NCBI RefSeq assembly: GCF_030408815.1
Contig: NZ_CP047355.1
Coordinates: 806,001 to 870,000, forward strand
Direction of reading: 5' to 3'
DNA length: 64,000 bases
DNA from: Corynebacterium freiburgense
Lineage (GTDB): Bacteria > Actinomycetota > Actinomycetes > Mycobacteriales > Mycobacteriaceae
The position numbers and the translations under genes were made by a program. Shown piece by piece: positions 17,083 through 25,881 of this stretch (positions are counted from its first letter, which is position 1; the number at the start of each line of letters is the position of its first letter). The notes below the pieces were generated by a model, which had not been told where the DNA came from, ran no database searches, and worked only from the letters and a program-made list of their open reading frames with translations.

Positions 17083-17702
17083 TCTCATCCCTAATAGATC
17101 AAGTACATGTGCTTCTCGGCGTGCTGGGCGCTGTCGGTCGGGGAATCCCTCCAAAACCGAAGGTGCCCGCAAGCCACGAAGCCGCCTAAGGGGCAACGAG
17201 GACCAATCAAGACACGCCAAATGACTAGTAAAAAATACAGTCACATACGCATCGCAGAATCCTACAACGTAGACCGCCGAAACTCGAAATCCCGAGGACG
17301 GATTCTAGCCAGCTTGTGCGAAAATACTGGTAAAAGAAGTGCCGCCCCACCCTGTGTGTGGTGATTTTCACCTTTCCAGGCGGAACATGTTCGACTGTTC
17401 AAGCGTAGTGGTTACACCACGCTCAAGGCAAAAGCTGTGCACGACACGATGCCAAGCGAGAATAATCATACGTTTGGCTGGACCGCTAATATATAAGGGT
17501 GATTAGTTATTGCCGGGTTGGCTCACCATTGGTGTGAGCGGGCAATTAGGAAAATCGTAGGAAAACAGGTAGGGTTTTCCCTTGCTGTTGTCGAAGTATT
17601 CGTTTTCGCCCCGTCAGCTGGCATGGCCGCGCCCCGAACAATAAAGTTTGGTGCGGCTGCGGCCTTGAATTTGATGTGGGCGGCTAGGAGAAAGAAAAGT
17701 CC
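17083..17702. promoter_or_regulatory. 620-bp divergent promoter region between two ribosomal protein operons
   Basis: No convincing gene lies here. It must hold promoters for rpmE2-rpmF (left) and rpmB-rpmG-rpsN-rpsR (right). Visible dyads are GGTGA-TTT-TCACC at about 17359-17371, GCTCAC/GTGAGC at 17521-17539 and GGAAAAC/GTTTTCC at 17560-17580. None matches the usual actinobacterial Zur box (TGAAAAYGATTTTCA-like) well. The dyad at 17560-17580 lies in the probable leader of rpmB and could serve leader-based control. Confidence 0.4.
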
Positions 17703-17939
17703 ATGTCGGCTATTTGCCAGGTTACGGGACGCAAGCCGGGTTTCGGCAAGTCTGTCTCGCACTCGCACCGACGCACCAACCGTCGTTGGAATCCCAACGT
17801 ACAGCGTCGTCGGTTTTACTTGCCCTCTGAGGGCCGTACCATCACTCTGACTGTATCCACCAAGGGTCTTAAGGTTATTGACCGTGACGGCATTGAGTCC
17901 GTTGTTGCAAAGATCCGTGCTCGTGGAGAGAAGGTCTAA
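17703..17939 (+). CDS. rpmB: Large-subunit ribosomal protein bL28
   Basis: A 78-residue bL28, [20 protein letters not shown], then [16 protein letters not shown] and [20 protein letters not shown] single cysteine (C5) remains, so the two-CxxC zinc site is absent. AGGAGAAAG lies upstream of the ATG. It leads the four-gene operon; rpmG starts 3 bp after its stop. Confidence 0.95.
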   Translation: MSAICQVTGRKPGFGKSVSHSHRRTNRRWNPNVQRRRFYLPSEGRTITLTVSTKGLKVIDRDGIESVVAKIRARGEKV

Positions 17940-17942
17940 ACA

Positions 17943-18107
17943 ATGGCACGTAATGATATTCGTCCAATTATTAAGCTGAAGTCCACTGCAGGCACTGGCT
18001 ACACCTATGTGACCCGCAAGAACAAGCGCAATAACCCGGACCGTATGACTCTAAAGAAGTACGATCCAATCGCCCGCAAGCACGTCGAATTCCGCGAGGA
18101 GCGATAA
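17943..18107 (+). CDS. rpmG: Large-subunit ribosomal protein bL33, zinc-free form
   Basis: A 54-residue bL33: [20 protein letters not shown], then [22 protein letters not shown]. Positions that hold CxxC pairs in zinc-binding bL33 are Thr-Ala-Gly-Thr and Asp-Pro here. It lies between rpmB (3-bp gap) and rpsN (3-bp gap), so it is translated within one operon. Confidence 0.95.
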   Translation: MARNDIRPIIKLKSTAGTGYTYVTRKNKRNNPDRMTLKKYDPIARKHVEFREER

Positions 18108-18110
18108 TTC

Positions 18111-18416
18111 ATGGCTAAGAAGTCTAAGATCGCCAAGAACGAGCAGCGCAAGGAAATCGTCGCCCGCTATGCGGAGCGCCGTAATGAGCTCAAGGCAATC
18201 ATTAAAAACCCGAACACCTCTGATGAAGATCGCATGGAGGCTCAGTTCGAACTGAACCGCCAGCCACGCGACGCCTCCCCGGTACGCGTCCGCAACCGTG
18301 ACGCTGCTGATGGTCGTCCACGCGGTTACCTCCGCAAGTTCGGTTTGTCCCGTGTCCGCGTCCGCGAGATGGCTCACCGTGGTGAGCTGCCCGGCGTTCG
18401 TAAGTCCAGCTGGTAA
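18111..18416 (+). CDS. rpsN: Small-subunit ribosomal protein uS14, zinc-free form
   Basis: The 101-residue long form of uS14: [20 protein letters not shown], then [54 protein letters not shown]. Short zinc-binding uS14 (61 residues) has CxxC pairs; this form has none. Third gene of the operon, 3 bp after rpmG. Confidence 0.96.
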   Translation: MAKKSKIAKNEQRKEIVARYAERRNELKAIIKNPNTSDEDRMEAQFELNRQPRDASPVRVRNRDAADGRPRGYLRKFGLSRVRVREMAHRGELPGVRKSSW

Positions 18417-18427
18417 AGGGAGTTGTG

Positions 18428-18676
18428 ATGAAGCGCGCAAATATGAAAAAGGTGCGGATGGAACAATCCCGCCGCCCAAAGAAAAACCCGCTGAAAGATG
18501 CAGGCATTGACAAGGTCGACTACAAAGACCAGAAAACTCTTCGCTTGTTTATCTCTGACCGCGGTAAGATCCGTTCCCGTCGTGTCACTGGCTTGACCCC
18601 GCAGCAGCAGCGCCAGGTTGCTGCAGCAGTCAAGAATGCCCGTGAAATGGCACTCCTGCCGTTCACCAGCCGGTAA
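18428..18676 (+). CDS. rpsR: Small-subunit ribosomal protein bS18
   Basis: An 82-residue bS18 with [54 protein letters not shown]. The N-terminal region has [12 protein letters not shown] where zinc-type paralogs have cysteines. I chose the ATG at 18428, five bases after AAGGGAG; an in-frame GTG lies one codon upstream. It closes the operon and is followed by a good terminator. Confidence 0.95.
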   Translation: MKRANMKKVRMEQSRRPKKNPLKDAGIDKVDYKDQKTLRLFISDRGKIRSRRVTGLTPQQQRQVAAAVKNAREMALLPFTSR

Positions 18677-18731
18677 ACCGGAAACTGGGACGCAACGCTC
18701 CAGGTATTCCTGGAAGCGATAACAGCACGAG

Positions 18732-18760
18732 ACGCTCGACCATAAAAGGTCGGGCGTTTT
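18732..18760 (+). terminator. Terminator of the rpmB-rpmG-rpsN-rpsR operon
   Basis: ACGCTCGACC (18732-18741) pairs with GGTCGGGCGT (18748-18757), one G-T pair, 6-nt loop, then T4. It lies 56 bp past the rpsR stop. Confidence 0.88.
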
Positions 18761-18894
18761 GTAGTATTTGGATAGTGCAATACGGGGGATGAATGCCTAT
18801 ATGTAAAACGCAGGCTTTTGCTATTTGAATGAGGTTATTCAAAGAGGAATTTTGATCCTGAGAATGACGTGCTGATCTATCATCAACTAAGAAA

Positions 18895-18913
18895 ATTGTG
18901 TTTTATACACAAT
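18895..18913. promoter_or_regulatory. 19-bp dyad upstream of mprA
   Basis: ATTGTGT-TTTAT-ACACAAT is a perfect 7-bp inverted repeat with a 5-bp centre, 140 bp upstream of the mprA start. It has the size of a repressor or activator operator. The region from 18761 to 19055 otherwise shows no gene. Confidence 0.4.
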
Positions 18914-19055
18914 AATGGGGGAGTCTGAGAAACGATATTTTATTGCCAAACTTTCGGTGTGTGCTGGGGCTATTTGTTCAAATGGGTGAGTTTTCTTATC
19001 ATTTCTTCGGGTGCAAATCAGCACTTTGCAGGGGAACATGTGCAAAATAGTGGGT

Positions 19056-19748
19056 ATGAAGATTCTTGTAGTAGATGACGAGCAAGCTGTTCGCGAATCG
19101 CTGCGGCGTTCGCTGAGCTTCAATGGATATGATGTCACCCTTGCTGATGACGGTGCAGCAGCCTTGGAAGCGATTGAGCGTGACCAACCAGATTTGGTCA
19201 TTTTGGATGTAATGATGCCCCGAATGGATGGGCTAGAGGTTTGCCGTAGTCTTCGATCCACCGGTGATGATCGACCAATTCTTGTGCTCACTGCGCGTGA
19301 TGGTGTCTCTGACCGTGTAGCTGGACTTGATGCTGGCGCTGATGACTATCTTCCAAAGCCATTCGCACTGGAGGAGCTACTTGCACGTGTTCGCTCGTTG
19401 CTTCGTCGGGCCGCTGCTGAAGGTATTGGCACCAATACCAGCACTGAATTGGCTTTTGAGGATCTTCGCCTAAACCCAGATACCCGTGACGTTACTCGTG
19501 GGTCCCGCCCAATTAGCCTTACTCGCACCGAGTTCGCATTATTGGAATTGCTTATGGCAAATCCACGTCGGGTGCTCAGCCGTTCACATATTCTGGAAGA
19601 GGTATGGGGATATGACTTCCCAACCTCGGGAAATGCCCTCGAAGTCTATATTGGTTACCTACGCCGTAAGACCGAAGCCGAAGGTGAGCCTCGCCTGATT
19701 CATACCGTTCGTGGTGTTGGGTATGTTCTGCGGGAGACCGCACCGTGA
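19056..19748 (+). CDS. mprA: Response regulator MprA (OmpR family)
   Basis: A 230-residue two-component response regulator. The receiver domain has the acidic pocket D7-D8, phospho-acceptor D51 ([13 protein letters not shown]) and K101 (YLPKPF). The C-terminal winged helix has [32 protein letters not shown] and [12 protein letters not shown]. The ATG before KILVVDDEQ is the natural start; the open frame extends 15 codons upstream without a better site. It overlaps mprB by 4 bp and stands in the conserved order mprA-mprB-pepD-moaB known from M. tuberculosis, where it answers envelope stress. Confidence 0.92.
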   Translation: MKILVVDDEQAVRESLRRSLSFNGYDVTLADDGAAALEAIERDQPDLVILDVMMPRMDGLEVCRSLRSTGDDRPILVLTARDGVSDRVAGLDAGADDYLPKPFALEELLARVRSLLRRAAAEGIGTNTSTELAFEDLRLNPDTRDVTRGSRPISLTRTEFALLELLMANPRRVLSRSHILEEVWGYDFPTSGNALEVYIGYLRRKTEAEGEPRLIHTVRGVGYVLRETAP

Positions 19749-21322
19749 TTCTCCGTACGCCGTCTTCCGGTGAATACCCAACAGTGGAAGACGGTTCACA
19801 GACACCCGCTCATTTAGGCGGGTTGTCGTCATCTAGACGTCTTTCGCTACGTGTCCGGCTTGCTTTAGTTACCGCGATCATGGTGGCGATTGCCGTCGTG
19901 GCAGTGACGATTGTTGCGTTTTTTACCGTGAGCTCCTCATTGAGTAGTTCCGTGGATAAAGGACTTGAGGAAAAAGCAACCTCCTTGTTGTACAAGAGCT
20001 TTGACCCCAATTTTGTGATTAGCCCAGAATCCGAAATCACAGCATTTAAGTCTTATAACCCGGATATTAAGGTGACCTATGTACCTCCAGGCTCACCAAC
20101 GGGCGTTGGCGATCGCATTCAAATTCTTGATGAATTCGATGTGCTCACCGGTAAAAAAGAAATGACGATCCGCACAAGTGGTGTGGAGCGCATCTTGGCT
20201 AAAAACAATAAAGCCGGGGCGACTGTTATTTTGGCGCAAGATTTACAAAGCATGCACGAACTTACGCGTTCTTTAGGTGTGGCTTTGGCATTAATGGGTG
20301 CTGTAGGAGTTCTCGCGGCACTAGGCACCGGTATCGGTGCTGCTTCTGCTGGTTTGAAACCAGTGAGTAGGCTTCAACATGCGGTGAATTATGTTGCGAA
20401 AACTGATGATTTACGCCCAATTTCGGTACAGGGTAATGATGAGTTAGCACAATTGACACGCAGCTTTAATGAAATGCTGGCTGCGTTGCAGGCTTCCCGC
20501 ATACGGCAAACTGAATTAGTTGCGGATGCCGGTCACGAACTAAAAACTCCACTGACGAGTTTGCGCACCAATATTGAGTTACTCATGATGGTGAATTCGT
20601 CGAACGGTGCTTCAATTTCAGAATCAGATCGGCGAGATCTTGAGCGGGATGTAATCGCTCAAATTGACGAAATGTCAACACTTATTGGGGATCTTGTTGA
20701 CCTTGCCCGCGAAGACGGTCCACAACAAGTGGTAGAGCCACTCGATTTAGGTGAATGTATGGAAACGTCACTCGAACGAGTGAAACGTCGTCGACCGGAC
20801 GTAACCTTTGAAATGGATACGTTCTCGTGGAATATGTATGGTGATCCATTCGCTTTGGGCAGGGCAACACTGAACCTTATGGATAATGCGGCGAAATGGT
20901 CACCGCCAAACGGTGTTGTACGAATTGCAATGCGCCAATTGACCGATAGCACGGTTGAATTAACTTTTGCGGACTCCGGACCGGGAATTCCAGTAGAAGA
21001 CCGTGAGAAAGTGTTTGAGCGCTTCTATCGTTCTATTCAGGCGCGCTCCATGCCAGGTTCTGGTTTGGGGTTGGCAATTGTAAAACAAGTGATTGTGCGA
21101 CACGCCGGAACGATCGTTGCAGAAGAATCTGACGATGGTGGTGCGTTAATGCGTGTAACGTTGCCTGGGTCACGTGGTGATGCTGGCGATGCTATCGAGC
21201 ATGACGGAATACACGGCGAGGAAAGCAAGGCTGAAGAGCACACGAATTCTCCTCGCGGACACGGGAGCCGAAAGGACTTCTTCGCACAATTGTGGGAGAA
21301 AAGTTCACAGGCGAAGAGCTAA
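19745..21322 (+). CDS. mprB: Sensor histidine kinase MprB
   Basis: A 525-residue membrane kinase that pairs with the regulator just upstream. One membrane segment lies near residues 38-65, an extracytoplasmic domain follows to about 170, and a second membrane segment near 178-200 leads into a HAMP domain. The H box is [20 protein letters not shown] with H264. ATPase motifs are [14 protein letters not shown] (N box), [20 protein letters not shown] (G1/F box) and [10 protein letters not shown] (G2). It starts with GTG inside the mprA stop. The 50-residue tail after the kinase domain is hydrophilic and specific to this lineage. Confidence 0.92.
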   Translation: MILRTPSSGEYPTVEDGSQTPAHLGGLSSSRRLSLRVRLALVTAIMVAIAVVAVTIVAFFTVSSSLSSSVDKGLEEKATSLLYKSFDPNFVISPESEITAFKSYNPDIKVTYVPPGSPTGVGDRIQILDEFDVLTGKKEMTIRTSGVERILAKNNKAGATVILAQDLQSMHELTRSLGVALALMGAVGVLAALGTGIGAASAGLKPVSRLQHAVNYVAKTDDLRPISVQGNDELAQLTRSFNEMLAALQASRIRQTELVADAGHELKTPLTSLRTNIELLMMVNSSNGASISESDRRDLERDVIAQIDEMSTLIGDLVDLAREDGPQQVVEPLDLGECMETSLERVKRRRPDVTFEMDTFSWNMYGDPFALGRATLNLMDNAAKWSPPNGVVRIAMRQLTDSTVELTFADSGPGIPVEDREKVFERFYRSIQARSMPGSGLGLAIVKQVIVRHAGTIVAEESDDGGALMRVTLPGSRGDAGDAIEHDGIHGEESKAEEHTNSPRGHGSRKDFFAQLWEKSSQAKS

Positions 21323-21402
21323 AGGAGGCTTTCCGTACTCTGATTGTCTTGGTAGCGTTGTCATAGGCTTGTTGAAGCGTAGCCCCAGTTGAAAGGTTCA
21401 TA

Positions 21403-23214
21403 ATGACTGACGCAAACGATTCTAAATTTGCAAAGAAAGATGCTGAAGACAACGACAATCTAGACCAATCTGAAGTCGTACGGGATAGCGAATCTCCAGG
21501 TGAACCTGAACTCGCAGCTGATGACCTAGCAGACGATAATGAAGTGGCTTCGCAGACTGGGAACGAAGTCACTGAGTCTCTAGCAAGGCCACAACTTCAA
21601 CAAGACAAAAACCCCGAGTATGTGCCGGTGCCAGATTGGACAGCGGCACCAACATGGGGCTCTGATGAAGCAACTCCTTCAGAATCTGCGGAATCTTCCG
21701 AGCCACCAATTTCTCCGGGTATACCGCCAACGCCTTCTGTTCCGCCAAAGATGCCTTCGGGCGCTCATTTACCACCAAGTGCGGCACCAACTACCGCATT
21801 TGTGCAGCAGCCCGGGCCAGGTATGAATTTTAACCAGGCGAACCCACCAGCAACCGTTCCGGAAAACCCATATTCACGCAATAGAATTGCCCACAACGCC
21901 ACGGCGCCAATTGCACCTTCCGGCGAAACTAATACGCAAGAATCTCAGCCAATGTGGAAATCCCCGCTGGCTCAAGCGCCATCGGAAAAGGTTCCACCGC
22001 AAATTGGTGGTAGTGGTGTTGCGGGTGCACCCCAACCAGAAAGCGTATCGACGCCACCGACTCCCACGTCCGAGGAAGAAGTTGAGGCGCCAGCAGTTCC
22101 TATCCCAGGGATGCAAGCAGCTGGAGTGGTCACTCCACAAGAACCCCCGAAAAAACAAAAACGTAGTGTCGGTCTAGGAACCCTTGCTGCACTCATGCTT
22201 GTTGCTGCTATAGGTGCGGGCGGTGTGACGGGCGTCGTACTGTCTGGGCAGCAGAATTCGGTCGGGGAGTCGATTAGCGCCTTAGGCGAAGCTCCCGCAA
22301 AGCGAAGTGGTCTTACGGAGCCTGGGGACGTTTCAGAAGTAGCTAAAAGTGTATTGCCAACCGTGGTATCCATTTATGTTGCAAGTGCAAACGAGGGTGG
22401 CACGGGATCGGGGTCGATTATTTCTTCCGATGGCCATGTATTGACCAATAATCACGTCGTTGAATTGGCAAAAGATGGTGGCAAAATTGAGGTTTTGCTC
22501 AATGATGGCTCCATTTATGAGGCAGATTTAGTGGCGGGTGACGTAGAGACTGATATTGCAGTTATTAAAATCCGTGACGTTAAGGATCTTCCCGTAGTCA
22601 CTTTTGGTGACTCCGATGAAGTTGTTGTAGGTGAATCTGTGCTTGCAGTAGGTGCACCACACGGTCTGACTGCAACCGTTACCGCTGGTATTGTTTCAGC
22701 ACTACACCGACCGGTGCGTATTGGTGCAGATGACGGCGCAGAAGTATTTATTGATGCAATTCAAACCGATGCTTCCATTAATCCCGGCAACTCCGGTGGT
22801 CCATTGGTGAATATGCAAGGCCAACTTATTGGCGTGAATTCGATTATCTATAGCGAGACTCAAGGTTCGATTGGTTTGGGCTTTTCCATTCCTGCAAATC
22901 AGGCGAGTAGATATGCCGATCAGTTGATTAAAAAAGGTAAAATTGATCATCCAAGGATTGGTGTTCGTCTGGATCAACGGTACCCGGGACCTGGTGCACT
23001 GATTGCCAAAGTTGAGCCGGATTCCCCTGCTGAGAAGGCTGGTCTTAGCAGTGGAGATTTGGTTGTTCAGGTTGGCGATCGTCGAATCGGCGAAACTGAT
23101 GCAATTATTGCTGCGATTCGTGCCCTAGATTTCGGCGAAACTGTCACACTGAAAGTAATGAACCCCGAATCCAAGGAGACGCGGGAAGTTCAAGTCACGC
23201 TTCCTGAACAGTAG
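21403..23214 (+). CDS. HtrA/DegP-type membrane-anchored serine protease (PepD-like)
   Basis: A 603-residue protease of the periplasm-equivalent space, involved in quality control of exported proteins. A long acidic, Pro-rich cytoplasmic part (1 to about 245) precedes one membrane segment (about 253-275). The trypsin-like domain has the triad H351 (TNNHVV), D384 (ETDIAVI) and S464 (NPGNSGGP). One PDZ domain occupies about 510-600 (IAKVEPDSPAEKAGLSSGD). The place behind mprAB is that of pepD (Rv0983), which is under MprAB control in M. tuberculosis and feeds back on stress signalling. Confidence 0.93.
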   Translation: MTDANDSKFAKKDAEDNDNLDQSEVVRDSESPGEPELAADDLADDNEVASQTGNEVTESLARPQLQQDKNPEYVPVPDWTAAPTWGSDEATPSESAESSEPPISPGIPPTPSVPPKMPSGAHLPPSAAPTTAFVQQPGPGMNFNQANPPATVPENPYSRNRIAHNATAPIAPSGETNTQESQPMWKSPLAQAPSEKVPPQIGGSGVAGAPQPESVSTPPTPTSEEEVEAPAVPIPGMQAAGVVTPQEPPKKQKRSVGLGTLAALMLVAAIGAGGVTGVVLSGQQNSVGESISALGEAPAKRSGLTEPGDVSEVAKSVLPTVVSIYVASANEGGTGSGSIISSDGHVLTNNHVVELAKDGGKIEVLLNDGSIYEADLVAGDVETDIAVIKIRDVKDLPVVTFGDSDEVVVGESVLAVGAPHGLTATVTAGIVSALHRPVRIGADDGAEVFIDAIQTDASINPGNSGGPLVNMQGQLIGVNSIIYSETQGSIGLGFSIPANQASRYADQLIKKGKIDHPRIGVRLDQRYPGPGALIAKVEPDSPAEKAGLSSGDLVVQVGDRRIGETDAIIAAIRALDFGETVTLKVMNPESKETREVQVTLPEQ

Positions 23215-23242
23215 AACCTCGAGTTAAGAAAAGAGTCCAGCT

Positions 23243-23797
23243 ATGAACCACGTGATTTCTTCGCTATCAGACATAAATGATCCCGACCCTGAAGTGCTCA
23301 GGGCAGAGGAACATGCTCAAGCATCGCATTCACCTCGCCGTGCACTCGTTGTATTGATACATGATGATTTGTATTCCAGCAGCGAAGACACCGATCGTTT
23401 GGTAACAGAGCTGCTTCATGAAGATGGTTTTACTGTTGATGCGGTGGTCAGTGTCGAATCCACTCGGGTTGAGATTCGCCAAGCAATTGAAACTGCAGTA
23501 GTGGGTGGTGCAGATCTAGTTATTACCGTTGGTGCAACAGGGGTTGGTCCTCGCGATAAAGCACCAGATGCCACTCGCTCAGTACTCGATATGATTTTGC
23601 CTGGCATTGCACAAGCCTTACGCTCTTCCGGACTTGCCTGCGGTGCTGTTGATGCGTGTACTTCACGTGGGATTGCTGGAGTGTCTGGTTCCACGGTGAT
23701 TGTAAACCTGGCGTCATCCCGTGCAGCTATTCGTGACGGAATGGCAACGCTTGGGCCTCTGGTCAATCATGTGATCGATCAATTGCGCCGTGGATAA
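23243..23797 (+). CDS. MoaB/Mog-type molybdopterin-binding domain protein
   Basis: A 184-residue MoCF-fold protein, the family that adenylylates molybdopterin before metal insertion. Visible motifs are VITVGATGVGPRDKAPDATRSVL (canonical GGTGxxxxDxTPEA, here with Gly-Ala-Thr), and GVSGSTVIVNLASS near the end. The first 30 residues are extra. The gene follows htrA as moaB2 does in M. tuberculosis. Whether it still serves cofactor synthesis is uncertain, since the substrate loop reads GATGVGPRD rather than GGTG. Confidence 0.82.
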   Translation: MNHVISSLSDINDPDPEVLRAEEHAQASHSPRRALVVLIHDDLYSSSEDTDRLVTELLHEDGFTVDAVVSVESTRVEIRQAIETAVVGGADLVITVGATGVGPRDKAPDATRSVLDMILPGIAQALRSSGLACGAVDACTSRGIAGVSGSTVIVNLASSRAAIRDGMATLGPLVNHVIDQLRRG

Positions 23798-23951
23798 TGA
23801 AAAAATAGTACGCAAACAACGCCGCAGGGTGCGGCGTGAATGCGATAACCCCGATATTGATCGCAGCCCAGACCGTCCTAACGGGCACTGGGCAGAAACG
23901 ATCCCCGAAGAATACTGGCGCAATGAAATGCCGCCGCACTGGGGAAAATAA
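23790..23951 (+). CDS. Small basic protein overlapping the moaB-like gene
   Basis: A frame of 53 codons starts with GTG eight bases inside the moaB-like gene and ends TAA at 23949-23951, directly before a terminator. The product begins MDNEKIVRKQRRRVRRE and ends with acidic and aromatic residues (ETIPEEYWRNEMPPHWGK). The sharp split into a basic head and a Trp-rich tail, the coupling overlap and the terminator behind it argue for a real gene. No known family is recognised. Confidence 0.5.
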   Translation: MDNEKIVRKQRRRVRRECDNPDIDRSPDRPNGHWAETIPEEYWRNEMPPHWGK

Positions 23952-23967
23952 CTCGAGAGTTCATGGA

Positions 23968-24004
23968 AAAACCCCGTTCACACCGCAATAGTGTGACGGG
24001 GTTT
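23968..24004. terminator. Bidirectional terminator between the moaB-like unit and mscL
   Basis: AAACCCCGTTCACAC and GTGTGACGGGGTTT can form a 14-bp stem with one bulge and a short loop, with T or A tails on both sides. It separates convergent genes. Confidence 0.85.
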
Positions 24005-24017
24005 CTATTGCACTGAA

Positions 24018-24425
24018 TTAGACAGTGCGGCCTTTTTGCAGAAGGTCGCGGATTTCGGTAAGCAGTTCAGCTTCAATAGATGCTGGTGTTTCCTCATCGG
24101 CTTCGACGCCCTTGCGTGCCTCCTGGATAGCCTTGAGCTTGTTCATTGGGAGAACCAGGACGAAGTACACAACAGCGGCAATAATAAGGAAGTTGATCGC
24201 AGCTGTAATAACTGCGCCAAAGTCCATAAAGGTGGCCTGGTCACCGGAGCGAATATAAAAACCAAGACCAGATGCATCAACAGAACCGACAGAAGCGATC
24301 ATAGGATTGATCAAATTATCGGTAAATGCAGTAACGATTGCGGTAAATGCAGAGCCGATTACAACAGCAACTGCGAGATCGATCACGTTACCGCGCAGGA
24401 TAAAATCTTTAAAGCCCTGTAGCAT
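24018..24425 (-). CDS. mscL: Large-conductance mechanosensitive channel
   Basis: MscL opens a non-selective pore under membrane tension and protects cells from osmotic downshock. The 135 residues start MLQGFKDFILRGNVIDLAVAVVIGSAFTAIV, the amphipathic helix plus the first membrane segment. The second segment (FGAVITAAINFLIIAAVVYFVLVLP) and the cytoplasmic helix (LLTEIRDLL) follow. Length is typical. It lies in the same place as Rv0985c. Confidence 0.95.
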   Translation of the reverse strand: MLQGFKDFILRGNVIDLAVAVVIGSAFTAIVTAFTDNLINPMIASVGSVDASGLGFYIRSGDQATFMDFGAVITAAINFLIIAAVVYFVLVLPMNKLKAIQEARKGVEADEETPASIEAELLTEIRDLLQKGRTV

Positions 24426-24537
24426 AATTGTCTCCTAAAGGGTTTGAGGCCAAAATATTAAAACTTGCTAAGGAATATCTCAGATGATTATCGAATTGAG
24501 AATGCTTCCTTGCGGACACGAATAACCATAGCTGATG

Positions 24538-25227
24538 TTACGGTTGTTGGTCCATTCTTATTGATGATTTGTTTGCTCTCGGCCCCGTAATTACGACCGT
24601 TAAAGGACTATTTAATGATGCACCAGCAACACTATGTGCTGCAGATTGTGGCAAGGCAATCAGAATAGTCGTGTTATTTTTTTGAGTTTCACCTTTACTT
24701 GAAATTCCGGGAGAAACTACCCGCCCACCTGCAGCAATTACTTTCGGCTCTGTGTCTCCTTGACCTTGGGAAACGATATTAACTGTATCACCGTGATGTA
24801 ACAAAGGAATAATTGTGGAATCTGCAACTACTACTGGAACCATTGTTGGTGGATCATTTTCGGAAGTCATTGTGTTACTGCTCACTAATTCGCTTGTAAG
24901 CTCAGATCCTAAGATTCTTGAAGGGGTAATGACTTCTTTTTTCCGAATCGTAGTGACCACAATGCGTCCCACAATTTCATCAGATGATTGAAACGCTCCT
25001 TCGGGTTTGAGAATTTCTGGAACAGATTCTATTGAAAGGTTCTCCGCAGTTATTTCGGTGCCTGCAGGAATATCTTGAGTAGCGATTAATACCTTTGAAT
25101 TGCTATCAGTAACGCTGTGAATTGTTAAGGCAAATGCGGCAATCAACAGTACAAACGCGAGTATGCGTCGAATGTCCCGCGCTCTTCGCCAGCCTGGTGT
25201 TACTAGCTGAGGTAGGGAAAGCTTCAT
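24538..25227 (-). CDS. Membrane-anchored SAF-domain protein (CpaB/FlgA-like)
   Basis: A 229-residue protein with a membrane segment near residues 21-42 and a SAF domain at about 45-110 (VLIATQDIPAGTEITAENLSIESVP). The remainder resembles the RcpC/CpaB region (LLHHGDTVNIVSQ). SAF domains in CpaB assist Tad-type pilus assembly, but no pilus genes lie nearby; in corynebacteria this gene travels with mscL and the 5-FCL gene. It ends without other recognisable domain. Stop of the neighbouring 5-FCL gene lies 6 bp upstream of its start, so both are probably one transcript. Confidence 0.72.
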   Translation of the reverse strand: MKLSLPQLVTPGWRRARDIRRILAFVLLIAAFALTIHSVTDSNSKVLIATQDIPAGTEITAENLSIESVPEILKPEGAFQSSDEIVGRIVVTTIRKKEVITPSRILGSELTSELVSSNTMTSENDPPTMVPVVVADSTIIPLLHHGDTVNIVSQGQGDTEPKVIAAGGRVVSPGISSKGETQKNNTTILIALPQSAAHSVAGASLNSPLTVVITGPRANKSSIRMDQQP

Positions 25228-25233
25228 ATGATC

Positions 25234-25800
25234 TTAGACATCTTTTTGGCATGAAATGGTTCCCTCAGCAGTGAAAATTAAATCCATAACTATATCGTGT
25301 GGTTCGAATGGAATTTCGTCCAGTACTTCCCAGGGGTGAAGCACTACAGCAATGCAGGTCCTGGCTCGATTAATCCCACTGAGGGCGCGGTCATAGAACC
25401 CGCCGCCACGGCCGAGGCGAATGCCTGTTGGGGTGCACGCTAATCCGGGGACAAGTACGAGTCCGCAGGTAGCTAAAATGCTGCTAGGGTGAGTTGCATT
25501 ACTTGGTTCGGGAATATGAAAAGCTCCAATGGTAAGCGAGTCTGGACCCAGGTATTCTCCCCATACCATTTGGTGTTGGGATGTGGTTGCCGGAAGGTAG
25601 AGTGTGGGCGTTACTTCGCGCAGGGCGTCGAGAAGCATGCGACCGCCACCAGGTTCGGTTTCGGTGGGTGCGTACGCTGCGACTGTTGTTATGCTGTGTT
25701 GTTGTATGTGGCTGCAGATTCCCTCGATAAGGGGGAGCGGATCCGCTACTTGTTGGGCACGCTTTTTAAGTAGCTGATGTCGTAATATTGCCTTAACCAT
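25234..25800 (-). CDS. 5-formyltetrahydrofolate cyclo-ligase
   Basis: This enzyme converts 5-formyl-THF to 5,10-methenyl-THF with ATP. I see YAPTETEPGGGRMLLDAL, LVLVPGLACTPTGIRLGRGGGFYDRAL (the phosphate- and folate-binding signature) and the end motif IPFEPHDIVMDLIFT. I chose ATG 25800 (188 residues, near the usual length). The open frame could start at 25905, but that would overlap the divergent galU start and add unusual sequence. Confidence 0.9.
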   Translation of the reverse strand: MVKAILRHQLLKKRAQQVADPLPLIEGICSHIQQHSITTVAAYAPTETEPGGGRMLLDALREVTPTLYLPATTSQHQMVWGEYLGPDSLTIGAFHIPEPSNATHPSSILATCGLVLVPGLACTPTGIRLGRGGGFYDRALSGINRARTCIAVVLHPWEVLDEIPFEPHDIVMDLIFTAEGTISCQKDV

Positions 25801-25881
25801 GTGTTTGACGATAGTTAAAACACGCCCAGAATTCGTGCGTATGTAGTTCGTTGTGGAGAATAGGTCGGTAGGCTGAAAGCC

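Noticed and set aside
17083..17702. Zur box controlling the ribosomal protein operons
   Set aside because: The best palindromes do not fit the actinobacterial Zur consensus closely enough to claim it.
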